DNA of 64,000 nt from Actinoplanes missouriensis 431 (GTDB lineage Bacteria; Actinomycetota; Actinomycetes; Mycobacteriales; Micromonosporaceae): NCBI RefSeq assembly GCF_000284295.1, contig NC_017093.1:992001-1056000 (forward strand). Reading direction: 5' to 3'. Made by a program: the position numbers and the translations under genes. The notes under the pieces were generated by a model. That model ran no database searches and was not told the origin of the DNA. It worked only from the letters and a program-made list of their open reading frames with translations. Of the stretch, positions 36,374 to 45,342 are shown piece after piece; within the stretch, counting starts at the first letter, position 1, and each line of letters opens with the position of its first letter.

Positions 36374-37110
36374 CCGGCCGCCTTCTCGATGGTCTGGGTG
36401 AGCAGCTCGGTCGTCGGCACGGTGTCGTTCGGGCCGGTCAGCCTCGTGCCGTCCACCACGATCGTCGGCGTGCCGGTGAGGTTGCGGTCGGAGAACTTCT
36501 CGGTCGCCTCGGTCGCCCACGCCTTGTAGGTTCCCTCGTTCACGGCGTTCACGAAAGTCTCGCTGGTCAGGCCGACCGACGCGGCCAGCTCGATCATCTT
36601 CGCGTTGTCCAGGCCGTCGCTGTTCTCGGCGGGCTGGTTGTCGTAGAGCACGTTGTGGAACTCGAGGAACTTGCCGGCCTCGGCCGCGGCGGCGGCAGCG
36701 CCGGCGGAGCGGGTCGAGTACTCGGTGCCGTTGGAGAAGCGGTCCAGGATCGCCACCGGGTGGATCCGCAACGTGATCTTGTTGGCCTCGGCGAGGTTCT
36801 GCAGGGTGGTGCCGCTGGACTGCTCGAAGCTCTCACACGCGGGGCACATGAAGTCCTCGTAGACGTCGACCACGACCGGACCGGTGCCGACGGCGAACGC
36901 CGTGCCGTCGTCGACCGCCGCGGCGGGGGTGACCACCGTGCCGTCGTCCTGCTGGGACATCACGGTGTAACCGACCAGGCCGGCGAGGAAGAGGACCAGG
37001 ACCACACCGACCGAGGTCCAGAGCGTGACCTTGCGGCGGCGCTCGGCGGCCTTCTGTTTCGCGACGATCTCCCGGGCCTTGGTGGCCCGGTCCCGCTGAC
37101 CCTTGCTCAT
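36370..37110 (-). CDS. Membrane-anchored DsbA/DsbG-like thioredoxin-fold oxidoreductase
   Basis: 246 residues. A charged cytoplasmic N-terminus, one membrane helix (WTSVGVVLVLFLAGLVGYTV), then an extracellular thioredoxin fold with VVDVYEDFMCPACESFE (CPAC active site) and the cis-Pro loop LTGTPTIVVDG. It should form or isomerise disulfides of exported proteins. Coupled by ATGA to the MauE-like gene upstream, which may recycle it, and by GTGA to the membrane protein downstream. Confidence 0.88.
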   Translation of the reverse strand: MSKGQRDRATKAREIVAKQKAAERRRKVTLWTSVGVVLVLFLAGLVGYTVMSQQDDGTVVTPAAAVDDGTAFAVGTGPVVVDVYEDFMCPACESFEQSSGTTLQNLAEANKITLRIHPVAILDRFSNGTEYSTRSAGAAAAAAEAGKFLEFHNVLYDNQPAENSDGLDNAKMIELAASVGLTSETFVNAVNEGTYKAWATEATEKFSDRNLTGTPTIVVDGTRLTGPNDTVPTTELLTQTIEKAAG

Positions 37111-37595
37111 CGTGCCCCCATCGGAATGTCGCCCATCAGGGCGCTGTCGGCGGAGAACCTGGTCCGGGGCTTCCACAGCAGGATCCCGGCGAACGCCAGG
37201 AACGCCAGGTCCCGCAGGATGTCCAGCCCGTACACGGTCTCCTTGCCCGCAGCCAGCTCACCACCGGAGCTGAAGCAGCCGCAGTCGATCTGCAGACCGC
37301 GCGCCCAGGCCGAGATGATCCCCGCGATGAAGACCACCAGCAGGACCGCGGAGATGCCCGCGGTGAGCCGGGTCGCGAGACCGATCAGCAGGAGCAGCCC
37401 GAGCGCGATCTCCAGGAACGGCTGGACCGAGCCAACGATCTTGGCGGTGTCGTAGGACATCAATTGGTACGCGTTGACCGCCCGCGCCGACGCACCGAGG
37501 TCACCGACCTTGAGCGCCCCGGCGACCAGCCAGACCGCGGCCAGGGCGAGCCGAGCCGCCGTGGAGATCCACGGCCATGTTCTATCCATGGTCAC
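37107..37595 (-). CDS. MauE/DoxX-like membrane protein
   Basis: 162 residues with four predicted helices: WPWISTAARLALAAVWLVAGALKV, FLEIALGLLLLIGLATRL, ISAVLLVVFIAGIISAWARG and LRDLAFLAFAGILLW. A Cys-Gly-Cys in the loop IDCGCFSSGG matches MauE-family proteins, thought to handle disulfides with a thioredoxin-like partner. Precisely such a partner follows, overlapping by 4 bases. Start GTG 37595 or ATG 37589. Confidence 0.82.
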   Translation of the reverse strand: MTMDRTWPWISTAARLALAAVWLVAGALKVGDLGASARAVNAYQLMSYDTAKIVGSVQPFLEIALGLLLLIGLATRLTAGISAVLLVVFIAGIISAWARGLQIDCGCFSSGGELAAGKETVYGLDILRDLAFLAFAGILLWKPRTRFSADSALMGDIPMGAR

Positions 37596-37683
37596 GCCCC
37601 GTTAGACGCTCGGTGTTCCGGCCCGGTTCCCGATCATGTCTACTCCGGGACAGGCGTCACACGCAGGGCCGGAAGACCCTGAA

Positions 37684-38232
37684 TCAGCTGGCCTGAGCCT
37701 GGGAAACAGCTGTGATCAGCTCATCGCGGGCGCGGGCCACCCGCGACCGGATCGTCCCCACCGGCACCGCTTCGACCTCGGCCGCCTCCGCGTACGACAA
37801 ACCGAGCACCTGGGTCAGCACGAACGCGGTCCGCCGCTCGTCGCTCAGCCGGCTCAGCAGGTCCGCGCTGCTCAGGCGGTGTGCCGGGTCGGGGGAGGGC
37901 AGCTCGGTGACGGCCTGCGCGGCGAGCCGGGCGTCGAGCCGGCGGCGGCGCACCACCGAGCGCAGGTGGTCGGCGCAGACCCGCCGGGCGATGCCGAGCA
38001 GCCAGGTGCGCACGCTGGACCGGCCGGCGAACGTGTCGAGCGCCCGGAACGCCCGCAGGTACGTTTCCTGGGTGAGGTCGTCGGCGGTGCCCGGGTCGAT
38101 CAGCGCGGCGGTGAAACGCCACACCTCGGCCTGGGTGGCACGCACGAACGCGGCCTGCGCCGACCGGTCGCCGTCACGGGCGGCCAGGGCCAGCGCGGTG
38201 GTCTCGTCCGTCTCGTGCTCACCAGCCGTCAC
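37684..38232 (-). CDS. ECF RNA polymerase sigma factor (SigC-like)
   Basis: 182 residues. Region 2: VWRFTAALIDPGTADDLTQETYLRAFRAL and SSVRTWLLGIARRVCADHLR. Region 4: LSDERRTAFVLTQVLGLSYAEAAEVEAVPVGTIRSRVARARDEL. No anti-sigma gene is adjacent. In mycobacteria SigC-type factors have been tied to copper supply; here it lies between a thiol-redox operon and a divergent copC-copD fusion, so it may control them. GTG 38232. Confidence 0.88.
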   Translation of the reverse strand: MTAGEHETDETTALALAARDGDRSAQAAFVRATQAEVWRFTAALIDPGTADDLTQETYLRAFRALDTFAGRSSVRTWLLGIARRVCADHLRSVVRRRRLDARLAAQAVTELPSPDPAHRLSSADLLSRLSDERRTAFVLTQVLGLSYAEAAEVEAVPVGTIRSRVARARDELITAVSQAQAS

Positions 38233-38315
38233 GAGCCGAATGGTACGCGAATCGGCAGTCCCGGTCGGTATCTGGAACCATGCAAGGGCTTCCCCCACCG
38301 GAAACGGAGTGCATC

Positions 38316-39977
38316 TTGACTGACCGCCGCCGGGTGCTGGCCGTGCTGGCCGGTTTACTGCTCGGATTCTTCGGGACGTTGCTGTCCGCCGCGCCGGCGA
38401 GCGCGCACGCCGCGCTGGTCGGCAGCGACCCGGGCATGGGGACGATCGTTCCGGACGCGCCGAACCGGGTCACGCTCACGTTCAGCGAGTCGGTCCAGCT
38501 GATTCCCGGCAAGATCCGGGTGATCGCGCCGGACGGCTCGCAGGCGAACCAGGGCGACCCGTCGGTCAGCGGCGGGGAGGTGACGATCCCGCTGCGGTCG
38601 GGCGGCGGCCGGGGGACGTACCTGGTCAGTTATCGCGTCATCTCCGCCGACAGCCACCCGGTGGCCGGGACCATCACCTATTCGGTGGGCGCCGCGTCGA
38701 CGCCGCCTGCGGCGTCGGCGGAAGACCAGGTCCGGGTCGATCCGGTGGTCCGCGCGCTCATCCCGGTCGGCAAATACCTGGGGTACGTCGGCCTGGTGCT
38801 CCTGGTCGGCCCGGTGCTCGTGCTGGCGCTGCTGTGGCCGCAGCGTCTCGACCGCAGCGGGCCGGGACGGCTGATCTGGACCGGCATCGGCCTGGTCACC
38901 GGCAGCACGCTGCTCGGGTTGTACCTGCAGGCGCCGTACACGCTGGGTGTCGGGCTCTTCGACGTGCGGGTCGGTGACCTGCGCGACGTGCTCGGCAGCA
39001 CGTTCGGCGCGGTGATGCTGGTCCGGCTCGGCGTGGTGATCGCGGCGGCGTTCCTGCTCCGGCCGCTGCTCGGCGGCCCGCGCGGCGGCGGGGGCGGCGA
39101 GTCGAAGCTGGATCTGGCGCTGCTCGGCGTGCTGGGCGTGGCCGCGCTCGCCACCTGGCCGCTGACCGGGCACCCGACCGCCTCCCCGGTGGCCGGCGTC
39201 TCGGTGGTGATCGACGCGATCCACCTGGCGGCGATGGCGGTCTGGCTCGGCGGCCTGGTGATGCTCTTCGGGTTCCTGCTGCCGAGGGCGAACGGCCGCG
39301 AGCTCGGCGCGATCCTGCCGATCTGGTCGCGCTGGGCGGCCGCCGCGGTCGGCGCGCTGATCTTCGCGGGTGTGGTGCAGGCGCTGATCGAGGTGGCGTC
39401 GCTGGACGGCCTGATCAACAGCACCTACGGCCGGCTCATCCTCGCCAAGATCGGTCTGGCGGCGATCGTGATCGGGGTCGCCGCGTACTCCCGCAAGCTG
39501 GTCCGGGACCGCAGCGCCGAGGAGGCGCCCGGCCCGCTGCGCCGGATCGTCTCGATCGAACTCGCGATCACCGCGGTCGTGCTGGCGATCACCGCGGCGC
39601 TGGTGCAGATCTCCCCGCCGCGCACCGCCGAGGCGGCCGAGACCGGCGCCGCCAGCACGACTGTCACCCAGACCCTCACCGCGGAGAAGATGTCCCTGCA
39701 GGTCGACATCTTCCCGGCCGCGGTCGGCAACAATTCCATCCACCTGTACGCCTACACGCCGGACAACAAGCCGCTGCCCGTGGTCGAGTGGAAGGCGACC
39801 GCGGCGCTGGCCGACAAGGGCATCGAGCCGATCGAGATCCCGCTGCTGCGGATCACCGACTTCCACGCGATCGGTGACATCGCGCTGCCGGCCGCCGGCG
39901 AGTGGACGTTCAAGTTCACCGCCCGGACCAGCGACATCGACCAGTCCACGCTGACCATGACGGCGAACATCAAGTAA
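38316..39977 (+). CDS. CopC-CopD fusion, copper-binding and copper-transport membrane protein
   Basis: 553 residues. After a signal peptide the mature protein would begin HAALVGSDPGMG, placing a copper-ligand His at its N-terminus as in CopC; a second His is in SADSHPVAGT. From about residue 140 come eight or so CopD-type helices (SVVIDAIHLAAMAVWLGGLVML with conserved His/Trp), then an extracellular C-terminal beta domain of about 110 residues. It probably takes copper into the cell for cuproenzymes such as ctaD's CuB. TTG 38316 with GGAG six bases upstream. Confidence 0.88.
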   Translation: MTDRRRVLAVLAGLLLGFFGTLLSAAPASAHAALVGSDPGMGTIVPDAPNRVTLTFSESVQLIPGKIRVIAPDGSQANQGDPSVSGGEVTIPLRSGGGRGTYLVSYRVISADSHPVAGTITYSVGAASTPPAASAEDQVRVDPVVRALIPVGKYLGYVGLVLLVGPVLVLALLWPQRLDRSGPGRLIWTGIGLVTGSTLLGLYLQAPYTLGVGLFDVRVGDLRDVLGSTFGAVMLVRLGVVIAAAFLLRPLLGGPRGGGGGESKLDLALLGVLGVAALATWPLTGHPTASPVAGVSVVIDAIHLAAMAVWLGGLVMLFGFLLPRANGRELGAILPIWSRWAAAAVGALIFAGVVQALIEVASLDGLINSTYGRLILAKIGLAAIVIGVAAYSRKLVRDRSAEEAPGPLRRIVSIELAITAVVLAITAALVQISPPRTAEAAETGAASTTVTQTLTAEKMSLQVDIFPAAVGNNSIHLYAYTPDNKPLPVVEWKATAALADKGIEPIEIPLLRITDFHAIGDIALPAAGEWTFKFTARTSDIDQSTLTMTANIK

Positions 39978-39989
39978 CCGAGCGCTTCC

Positions 39990-40022
39990 ACGGCCCGGCA
40001 TCCCTGAAGGGTGCCGGGCCGT
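39990..40022 (+). terminator. Terminator of copC-copD gene
   Basis: Stem ACGGCCCGGCA plus CCCT (39990-40005, one bulged T) with AGGG-T-GCCGGGCCGT (40008-40022). Two-base loop, 12 bases after the stop. Confidence 0.7.
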
Positions 40023-40119
40023 TCGCATATCAATCGGGGATCACGTTCCCATTCGCCCATTTTGAGGTTATTTGCGTCTGTATGGTCTGCGCAGTACCGC
40101 CTGGGAAGGGGGAGAAGAG

Positions 40120-43100
40120 ATGCGGGTGTTCCGCACGATCCTCGGCATGCTCCTACTGGCCGTCGGGCTGCCCGCGCTGCTGGCCGGCGCCGCGCTGTGG
40201 ACGGTCATGCAACACCGCGACCCGGGCGGCGCTTTCAGCGGTGAGCTGCAGAAACTGGCGGTTCCCGGCTACGCCGTAGTGGTGCCCGACATCGACCGCC
40301 TGCTGCGCGACGACGCCCCCTTCGCGCGGATCGGCGACACCCAGCTGCGGCTCACCGTGGCCACCACCGACGGTCCCGGCTTCATCGGCCTCGCGCCGTC
40401 CACCGAGGTCGAGCACTATCTGGCCGGGGTGTCACACACCCGCATCGACGCCGTCGACATCGGCACCGGGACGCTCCCGATCACCTCCACCCGGGTCGCC
40501 GGCCCCCGGGCGCCGTACGGGATCCCCGGGCAGCAGGCATTCTGGACACGCACCGGGCAGGGCGCGCTCGACCTCGTCCCCGGAACGCTGACCGGCTCGC
40601 ACAGCCTGGTCGTGATGAGCGCCGGCGGCGCACCGGTGAACCGCCTGGCCGCCGTCGCCGAGATCCGGCCGGGCTGGCTGAACTCCAGCACCTGGGGCCT
40701 GATCACGCTCGGCACCCTGCTCCTGATGGCCGGCGTCGTGGCCCTGGTCTGGCCGGGCCGCCGCCGCGAGATCGTCTACGTGGTCGAGCCCAGCCAGGTC
40801 CCGGAGCTGATGCAGGCGATCGGGGCGCCGCTGCCGTCCGGCGTCGTCTCTCGTTCCGGCGGCCCCCGCCAGGGTGGCGCTCACCGCCCGCGCACTCTGG
40901 CCGATGCCCGGCCGGTCCGCCCGCCGGCGCTGCCCGAGTTCGCCTGGCCCCCGAAGGCGCCCAGCGCTGCGTCCGGCGGTGCCCTGCCCGGCAGCCCACT
41001 GAGTTCACCCCTGGGCTCGCCGCTCGGGTCTCCGCTGGGTGCGCCGCTCGGGTCCCCGTCGGGGTCCCCGCTCGGATCGCCCGTGGGTTCCCCGCTCGCG
41101 TTGCCCGGCAACGCGTCCTCCGTCGCGGATTCCCCCGCGCCTTCTCCCTCAGCCGTCACCTCGTCCGGTGTCACTTCGTCGGGAGCCACGTCGTCCGGCG
41201 TGGGTTCCCCGGGGACGGTCTCCGCCGGTGCAGGTTCCGCGGGCACGGTCTCCGCGGGCACGGTCTCCGCGGGCACGGTCTCCGCGGGTGCGGGTTCCCC
41301 AGGGACGGGCTCCGCAGGTGCGGGCTCCTCGGGCGCGGTCGCCACGGGCACCGCGCTTCTCGGCGCCGGTTCGCGAACCCCCGCACCCGGCCAACCCCTC
41401 AACCTGCTGGGCGAAACATCCGCACTGTCCGGTATGCACCAACCCGCCACCATCCCCGCCCGCCGCGCGAACCGCCGCCCGGCCACACCCGACGACATCC
41501 CGGAATTCCACGCCACAGCGGTAGGCGCCTGGGTAGCCGCAACCGCCCCCGAACGAGCCCGCCAGACCGAAGCCCGAGCAGCCGCCCGCCTCCGCGAGGC
41601 CGCAGCCCGCAAAGCCGCCGAAGCCGAACCGTCCCGCCCCACATCCCTGCCAGGCCAGTCCAGGCCCGAAGCAGCCAAAGCCCCCCAGCCCCAGCCGGCG
41701 CCCGCCGCCACTTCCGAGCCCGCGCCCGCGCCCGCTGCCGCTGCCGCTGCCGCTGCCGAGCCCCAGCCCGCGCCCGCTGCCGCTCCCAAGCCGGAGCCCG
41801 CGCCCCTCGCTGCTGCTTCCGAGCCTCAGGCCGCGCCAGCTGCCGAGACCCCCGCCGCCTCGAAGCCGCAGCCGGCCGCCGACGCGGAGACCGCTGCCCC
41901 CTTGGAGGCGCGCCCAGCCACCCTCGCGGAAGCTCCCCGGCAGGGCGGAACAGGCGGCCGACAGGCTTCCAAGAAGCAAGCACGAAAGAACGCCGCCCCG
42001 AACGATGCGAAGTCCCCGCTACCGCGAGCTGTTCAGGAAGCGACACCAGCGGCGGCACCCGCCAAATCCCCGGTCTCTCGCATCGCCCTGCAAACCGGCC
42101 CAGCCGCCACCGACTGGACCGCCATCGGCCTGACCCGCTTGACCGGCGGCCGCACCGCCACCCCGCCGATCCCGGCAGCACGCTCGCAGCACACCCCACC
42201 AGCCAAGCCGCCGACATGGCCCCCAGCAGCGAAGCCCAGCCAGCCCCTCCAGGCCGAACCCACCCCAGCACAACCCGCAACAGCCGCTCCGGCCGAAGCC
42301 GCTCCCGCCGCCCTGGCGGAGCCCGTTGCGGCCGTCCTGGCGGAGCCCGCTCCAGCTGGCCCGGCGGAGGCCGCTCCGGCGAGCCCGAAGGATCCGATCC
42401 TGCCGATCCCGAGCAGCCCGGTGGCCGCGCCGGAACTGCCCGCAACCTCCGCCGCCGGAATGCCACCGGCCTTGGACCCGAAACCGGCCCCCGCCTCAGA
42501 GCAGGCTGACACCACCATCCCGGCCCCACCCGCCAAGCCAGAAAAATCGGAAAAACCGGCAAGCAGGAAGGCCGCCCGAAAGAACAACCCCTTGGCCCAG
42601 GCGCAGAGCCGCCTCACTGGCAAACCGACATCCGTCACACCCGGCAAAACGGGCGTAGTTCGCCGCGCCCCCGCCGCCTGGATCAAGGCCGCCGAGTCGA
42701 TGGCCGCCCGCGCCTCAGAGAAGGCAGTCGAGTCGCCGTCTCCGAAAACGCAGCCGGTCGAGGCGCCACTCCTGCAAGCCGAGCCCATCAAGACGCCGCT
42801 TCCAAAAACGCAGCCCGTCAAAGCGCCGGTTCCCAAGGCCGAGCCCGTCAAGGTGCCGGTTTCCAAGGATGAGCCTGTCAAAGCGACGCTTCCGAAAAGC
42901 GAATCCTCCGAGGCGCAGGCGTCGAACCTGGCGAGCAAACCGCGCCAATCCGCTGATAAGCCGCGGCCCAAAGCGCTGAGCTATCGCGAGGAGGCCGCCG
43001 AGCTCCTGGCCGGCACCACCGAGCGCCGCCGCCGCCGAACCGTAGCGGGCCGCCCCGCTGCCGACCGTGATCAAGACCGCCACCATGACCGTGGCCCCAG

Positions 43101-43218
43101 CCAGCATCCCGAGCCCAGCCAGGGTCCCGACCTCAGTCAGGATCGCGACCCCATCCAGGATCGTGGCCCCAGTCAGGATCGCAGCCAAAGCCAGGGTCGC
43201 GACCATCCACAGTCCTGA
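40120..43218 (+). CDS. Large membrane-anchored protein with 800-residue Pro/Ala/Ser-rich repetitive C-terminus
   Basis: 1,032 residues. N-terminal helix (ILGMLLLAVGLPALLAGAAL), an extracellular folded region of about 160 residues (ELQKLAVPGYAVVVPDIDRLL, FWTRTGQGALDLVPGTL) and a second helix (WGLITLGTLLLMAGVVALVWPG). The rest would be cytoplasmic and disordered: GSPLGSPLGAP repeats, AGTVSAGTVSAG repeats, long EPAPAP runs, then TQPVKAPVPKAEPVKVP-type repeats and a DRGPSQDRSQ tail. The N-domain family is not recognised. ATG 40120 after a purine-rich ribosome site. May be a scaffold; no function asserted. Confidence 0.7.
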   Translation: MRVFRTILGMLLLAVGLPALLAGAALWTVMQHRDPGGAFSGELQKLAVPGYAVVVPDIDRLLRDDAPFARIGDTQLRLTVATTDGPGFIGLAPSTEVEHYLAGVSHTRIDAVDIGTGTLPITSTRVAGPRAPYGIPGQQAFWTRTGQGALDLVPGTLTGSHSLVVMSAGGAPVNRLAAVAEIRPGWLNSSTWGLITLGTLLLMAGVVALVWPGRRREIVYVVEPSQVPELMQAIGAPLPSGVVSRSGGPRQGGAHRPRTLADARPVRPPALPEFAWPPKAPSAASGGALPGSPLSSPLGSPLGSPLGAPLGSPSGSPLGSPVGSPLALPGNASSVADSPAPSPSAVTSSGVTSSGATSSGVGSPGTVSAGAGSAGTVSAGTVSAGTVSAGAGSPGTGSAGAGSSGAVATGTALLGAGSRTPAPGQPLNLLGETSALSGMHQPATIPARRANRRPATPDDIPEFHATAVGAWVAATAPERARQTEARAAARLREAAARKAAEAEPSRPTSLPGQSRPEAAKAPQPQPAPAATSEPAPAPAAAAAAAAEPQPAPAAAPKPEPAPLAAASEPQAAPAAETPAASKPQPAADAETAAPLEARPATLAEAPRQGGTGGRQASKKQARKNAAPNDAKSPLPRAVQEATPAAAPAKSPVSRIALQTGPAATDWTAIGLTRLTGGRTATPPIPAARSQHTPPAKPPTWPPAAKPSQPLQAEPTPAQPATAAPAEAAPAALAEPVAAVLAEPAPAGPAEAAPASPKDPILPIPSSPVAAPELPATSAAGMPPALDPKPAPASEQADTTIPAPPAKPEKSEKPASRKAARKNNPLAQAQSRLTGKPTSVTPGKTGVVRRAPAAWIKAAESMAARASEKAVESPSPKTQPVEAPLLQAEPIKTPLPKTQPVKAPVPKAEPVKVPVSKDEPVKATLPKSESSEAQASNLASKPRQSADKPRPKALSYREEAAELLAGTTERRRRRTVAGRPAADRDQDRHHDRGPSQHPEPSQGPDLSQDRDPIQDRGPSQDRSQSQGRDHPQS
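40999..41340 (+). repeat. In-frame tandem repeats (12-nt GSPL and 15-nt GTVSA units)
   Basis: Two arrays inside the large membrane protein. At about 40999-41100 units of 12 nt encode GSPL; at about 41230-41340 units of 15 nt (GGCACGGTCTCCGCG) encode GTVSA, three of them identical. Both preserve frame. A further set of 39-nt-scale repeats encoding PVKAPVPKAE-like units lies at 42760-42900. Confidence 0.75.
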
Positions 43219-43222
43219 TCCC

Positions 43223-43248
43223 CGGATGCCGGATATTTCCGGCATCCG
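43223..43248 (+). terminator. Terminator after large membrane protein gene
   Basis: Perfect 11-bp stem CGGATGCCGGA / TCCGGCATCCG with TATT loop, 4 bases after the stop codon. Confidence 0.75.
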
Positions 43249-43364
43249 CACACACGCACGCGCCCACCCGCATCCCCGCAGCAGCGCTCAACGGTCGGCA
43301 CCGCAAGCTCACGCCCCACAACTCCGGTCAAGAACTGGCCGCAATAATCCCTACCGTTCCACCC

Positions 43365-44525
43365 ATGAGAGTTCTGTCGAACCGCGAGCTCAACCGCACC
43401 TACCTGACCCGCCAACTACTCACCCACCCGGCAAGCCACCCCATCGCGGACACGATCGAGCACCTCGTCGCCCTGCAGGCCCAGGAATCCGACTCCCCCT
43501 ACCTGAGCCTTCGCGCCCGCCACCCCGACCTCCACCTGGACGACCTCACCGCGCTCCTCCACGACCGCACCGTCGTCCGCAGTAGCCTCCTCCGCGGCAC
43601 CCAACATCTCTGTACCGCCAGGGATTTCCGCTGGTTACGCCCGACATTGCAGCCCGGGCTCGACCGGTTCGCAGCACGCGGCGGGCGACTCGACGGCCTG
43701 GACCAGGCGACCCTTCTCGAGGCCGCCCAAGAGATCCTCGGCGACGGCCCGATGAGCCGCCCGGAGCTGACCCGTCGTCTGGTCGAGCGGTTTCCCGGCC
43801 CGGATCCCGAGTGGCTCAAGCTGGTCGTACATCTGCGGTTGTCTCTTCTTCATCCACCTCCGGCCGGAACGTGGCGGCATCGGGGGCGCGTGGGTTGTGT
43901 ACTCGCCGAGGACTGGATCGGGCAGCCGCTGGCCGCGGAGCCGGCGCCGGAGACGCTCGTCATGCGGTACCTGGCGGCGTTCGGTCCCGCTTCGATCAAG
44001 GACATGCAGGTGTGGTCGGGCGTCACCCGCTTGCGCGGGGTGATCGCCACGCTGCGCGATCGGCTGCGGGTCTTCCGGAGCGAGACCGGAATTGATCTGT
44101 ACGACCTGACCGACGCGCCCCTGGCCGATCCGGACCTGCCGGTTCCTGTCGTGTTCATCCCGGAGTTCGACAACGCGATCCTCGGCCATGCCGACCGTGA
44201 CCGAATCATCCATCCGGGTGACCGCCCGCTCGTGACGCCGGGCTGGTCGATCGTGCGCCCGACGGTGCTGGTGGACGGGTTCGTGGCGGCCAGCTGGTGG
44301 GTGAGCGGGTCGTCGCTGAGCATCGCGCCCTTCCGCCCGCTGGCGGAGAGGGATCGGCTGGAGGTGGAGCGGGAGGGTGAGCGGTTGCTGGAGTTCATGG
44401 TGCCGGGGGAGAAGCCGGAGATCCACTGGGCGGGGGAGCAGCCCGGTGTGCGCTGGGGTAATAAGCCCGAAAGGGCCCTCCGTGCTGCCGACACAGAGGG
44501 CCCTTTACCGGGGGGAACGGAGTAA
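43365..44525 (+). CDS. AlkZ-like winged-helix protein (HTH_42/DUF1006), putative DNA glycosylase
   Basis: 386 residues. N-terminal LSNRELNRTYLTRQLL and IEHLVALQAQESDSPYLSLRAR contain the QxQ motif that is catalytic in AlkZ, the azinomycin-crosslink glycosylase. Later winged-helix repeats (DGPMSRPELTRRLVERFP; FGPASIKDMQVWSGVTRLR) and VFIPEFDNAILGHADR are family hallmarks. It may unhook alkylated or crosslinked bases; many members are untested. A hairpin at 44470-44506 lies within the last codons, so the 3' end of the frame doubles as terminator. Confidence 0.85.
   Translation: MRVLSNRELNRTYLTRQLLTHPASHPIADTIEHLVALQAQESDSPYLSLRARHPDLHLDDLTALLHDRTVVRSSLLRGTQHLCTARDFRWLRPTLQPGLDRFAARGGRLDGLDQATLLEAAQEILGDGPMSRPELTRRLVERFPGPDPEWLKLVVHLRLSLLHPPPAGTWRHRGRVGCVLAEDWIGQPLAAEPAPETLVMRYLAAFGPASIKDMQVWSGVTRLRGVIATLRDRLRVFRSETGIDLYDLTDAPLADPDLPVPVVFIPEFDNAILGHADRDRIIHPGDRPLVTPGWSIVRPTVLVDGFVAASWWVSGSSLSIAPFRPLAERDRLEVEREGERLLEFMVPGEKPEIHWAGEQPGVRWGNKPERALRAADTEGPLPGGTE
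44470..44506 (+). terminator. Terminator-like hairpin inside the 3' end of the AlkZ-like gene
   Basis: AAAGGGCCCTC (44470-44480) and GAGGGCCCTTT (44496-44506) pair perfectly over 11 bases, with a 15-base loop. The in-frame stop is 19 bases later, so the stem is translated (as ERAL and EGPL). Confidence 0.65.
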
Positions 44526-44669
44526 CCGAAGGGGGGCTTCGTCCGTTAAGTACACTTTACCCAACAATCGGCCAAGTGGGAAGTCCACCCACCAAACCGG
44601 ACAAACAGTGTTGATTCGGACCGGGGTCACTGTACGCGGCAAACGATGTCGCCGCGCCCGGCGTAGGCT

Positions 44670-45266
44670 GTGGCCGTGGCGGATCTTCTGGTATGGATCG
44701 ACTGTGAGATGACCGGTCTCGACCTCGGCAAGGACAAGCTGATCGAGGTCGCGGCGCTTGTCACCGATCCCGAACTCAACGTGCTCGGCGAAGGCGTCGA
44801 TCTGGTGATTCACGCGGACGACGCGGCGCTCGACGCGATGCCGCCAGTGGTGCGTGACATGCATGCGAAATCCGGTCTGACCGACGAGGTCCGCCGGTCC
44901 ACGGTCACCATGGCCGAGGCGGAGGAAGCCGTCCTCGCGTACATCAAGGAATTCGTTCCGAACCCGCGGACCGCTCCGCTCTGCGGCAATTCGATCGCCA
45001 CCGATCGCGGCTTCCTGGCCCGGGACATGCCGGCGCTCGACGCCCACCTGCACTACCGCATGATCGACGTCTCCTCGATCAAGGAGTTGTGCCGCCGGTG
45101 GTACCCGCGGGTGTACTTCGGTCAGCCGGCCAAGGGCCTGTCGCACCGCGCGCTCGCCGACATCCGGGAGAGCATCCGCGAGCTGGAGTACTACCGGCGC
45201 ACGGTCTTCGTGCCGCAGCCGGGCCCGGACGTGGAGGCAGCGAAGGCGATCGCTGCCGGGCTGTAG
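44670..45266 (+). CDS. orn: Oligoribonuclease
   Basis: 198 residues. DEDDh 3'-5' exonuclease that clears 2-5 nt RNA, including pGpG from c-di-GMP. Metal ligands: [12 protein letters not shown] (Asp, Glu), [15 protein letters not shown] (Asp) and [12 protein letters not shown] (His, Asp). [19 protein letters not shown] is a signature. GTG 44670; a second GTG two codons later is possible. Confidence 0.96.
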   Translation: MAVADLLVWIDCEMTGLDLGKDKLIEVAALVTDPELNVLGEGVDLVIHADDAALDAMPPVVRDMHAKSGLTDEVRRSTVTMAEAEEAVLAYIKEFVPNPRTAPLCGNSIATDRGFLARDMPALDAHLHYRMIDVSSIKELCRRWYPRVYFGQPAKGLSHRALADIRESIRELEYYRRTVFVPQPGPDVEAAKAIAAGL

Positions 45267-45303
45267 CCCCTAACCCGCTCGACGGCCCCCCCAGTGGTGT
45301 GGC

Positions 45304-45336
45304 TATGATTGTCCCGCAACACAGGGTTCGCCCTGT
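45304..45336 (+). promoter_or_regulatory. tRNA-His promoter element and leader hairpin
   Basis: TATGAT at 45304-45309 is a good -10; a weak -35 (TCGACG, 45279-45284) is 19 bases upstream. ACAGGG-TTCG-CCCTGT (45321-45336) makes a small hairpin between promoter and tRNA. Confidence 0.45.
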
Positions 45337-45342
45337 GAGCGT

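Noticed and set aside
38274..38279. GGAACC as an ECF -35 element before copC-copD
   Set aside because: No matching -10 at 16-18 bases, and the site would be too close to the start codon.
40999..41340. Regular short repeats that could suggest a CRISPR-like array
   Set aside because: Units are 12-15 nt with no unique spacers and keep the reading frame of a Pro/Ser-rich protein.
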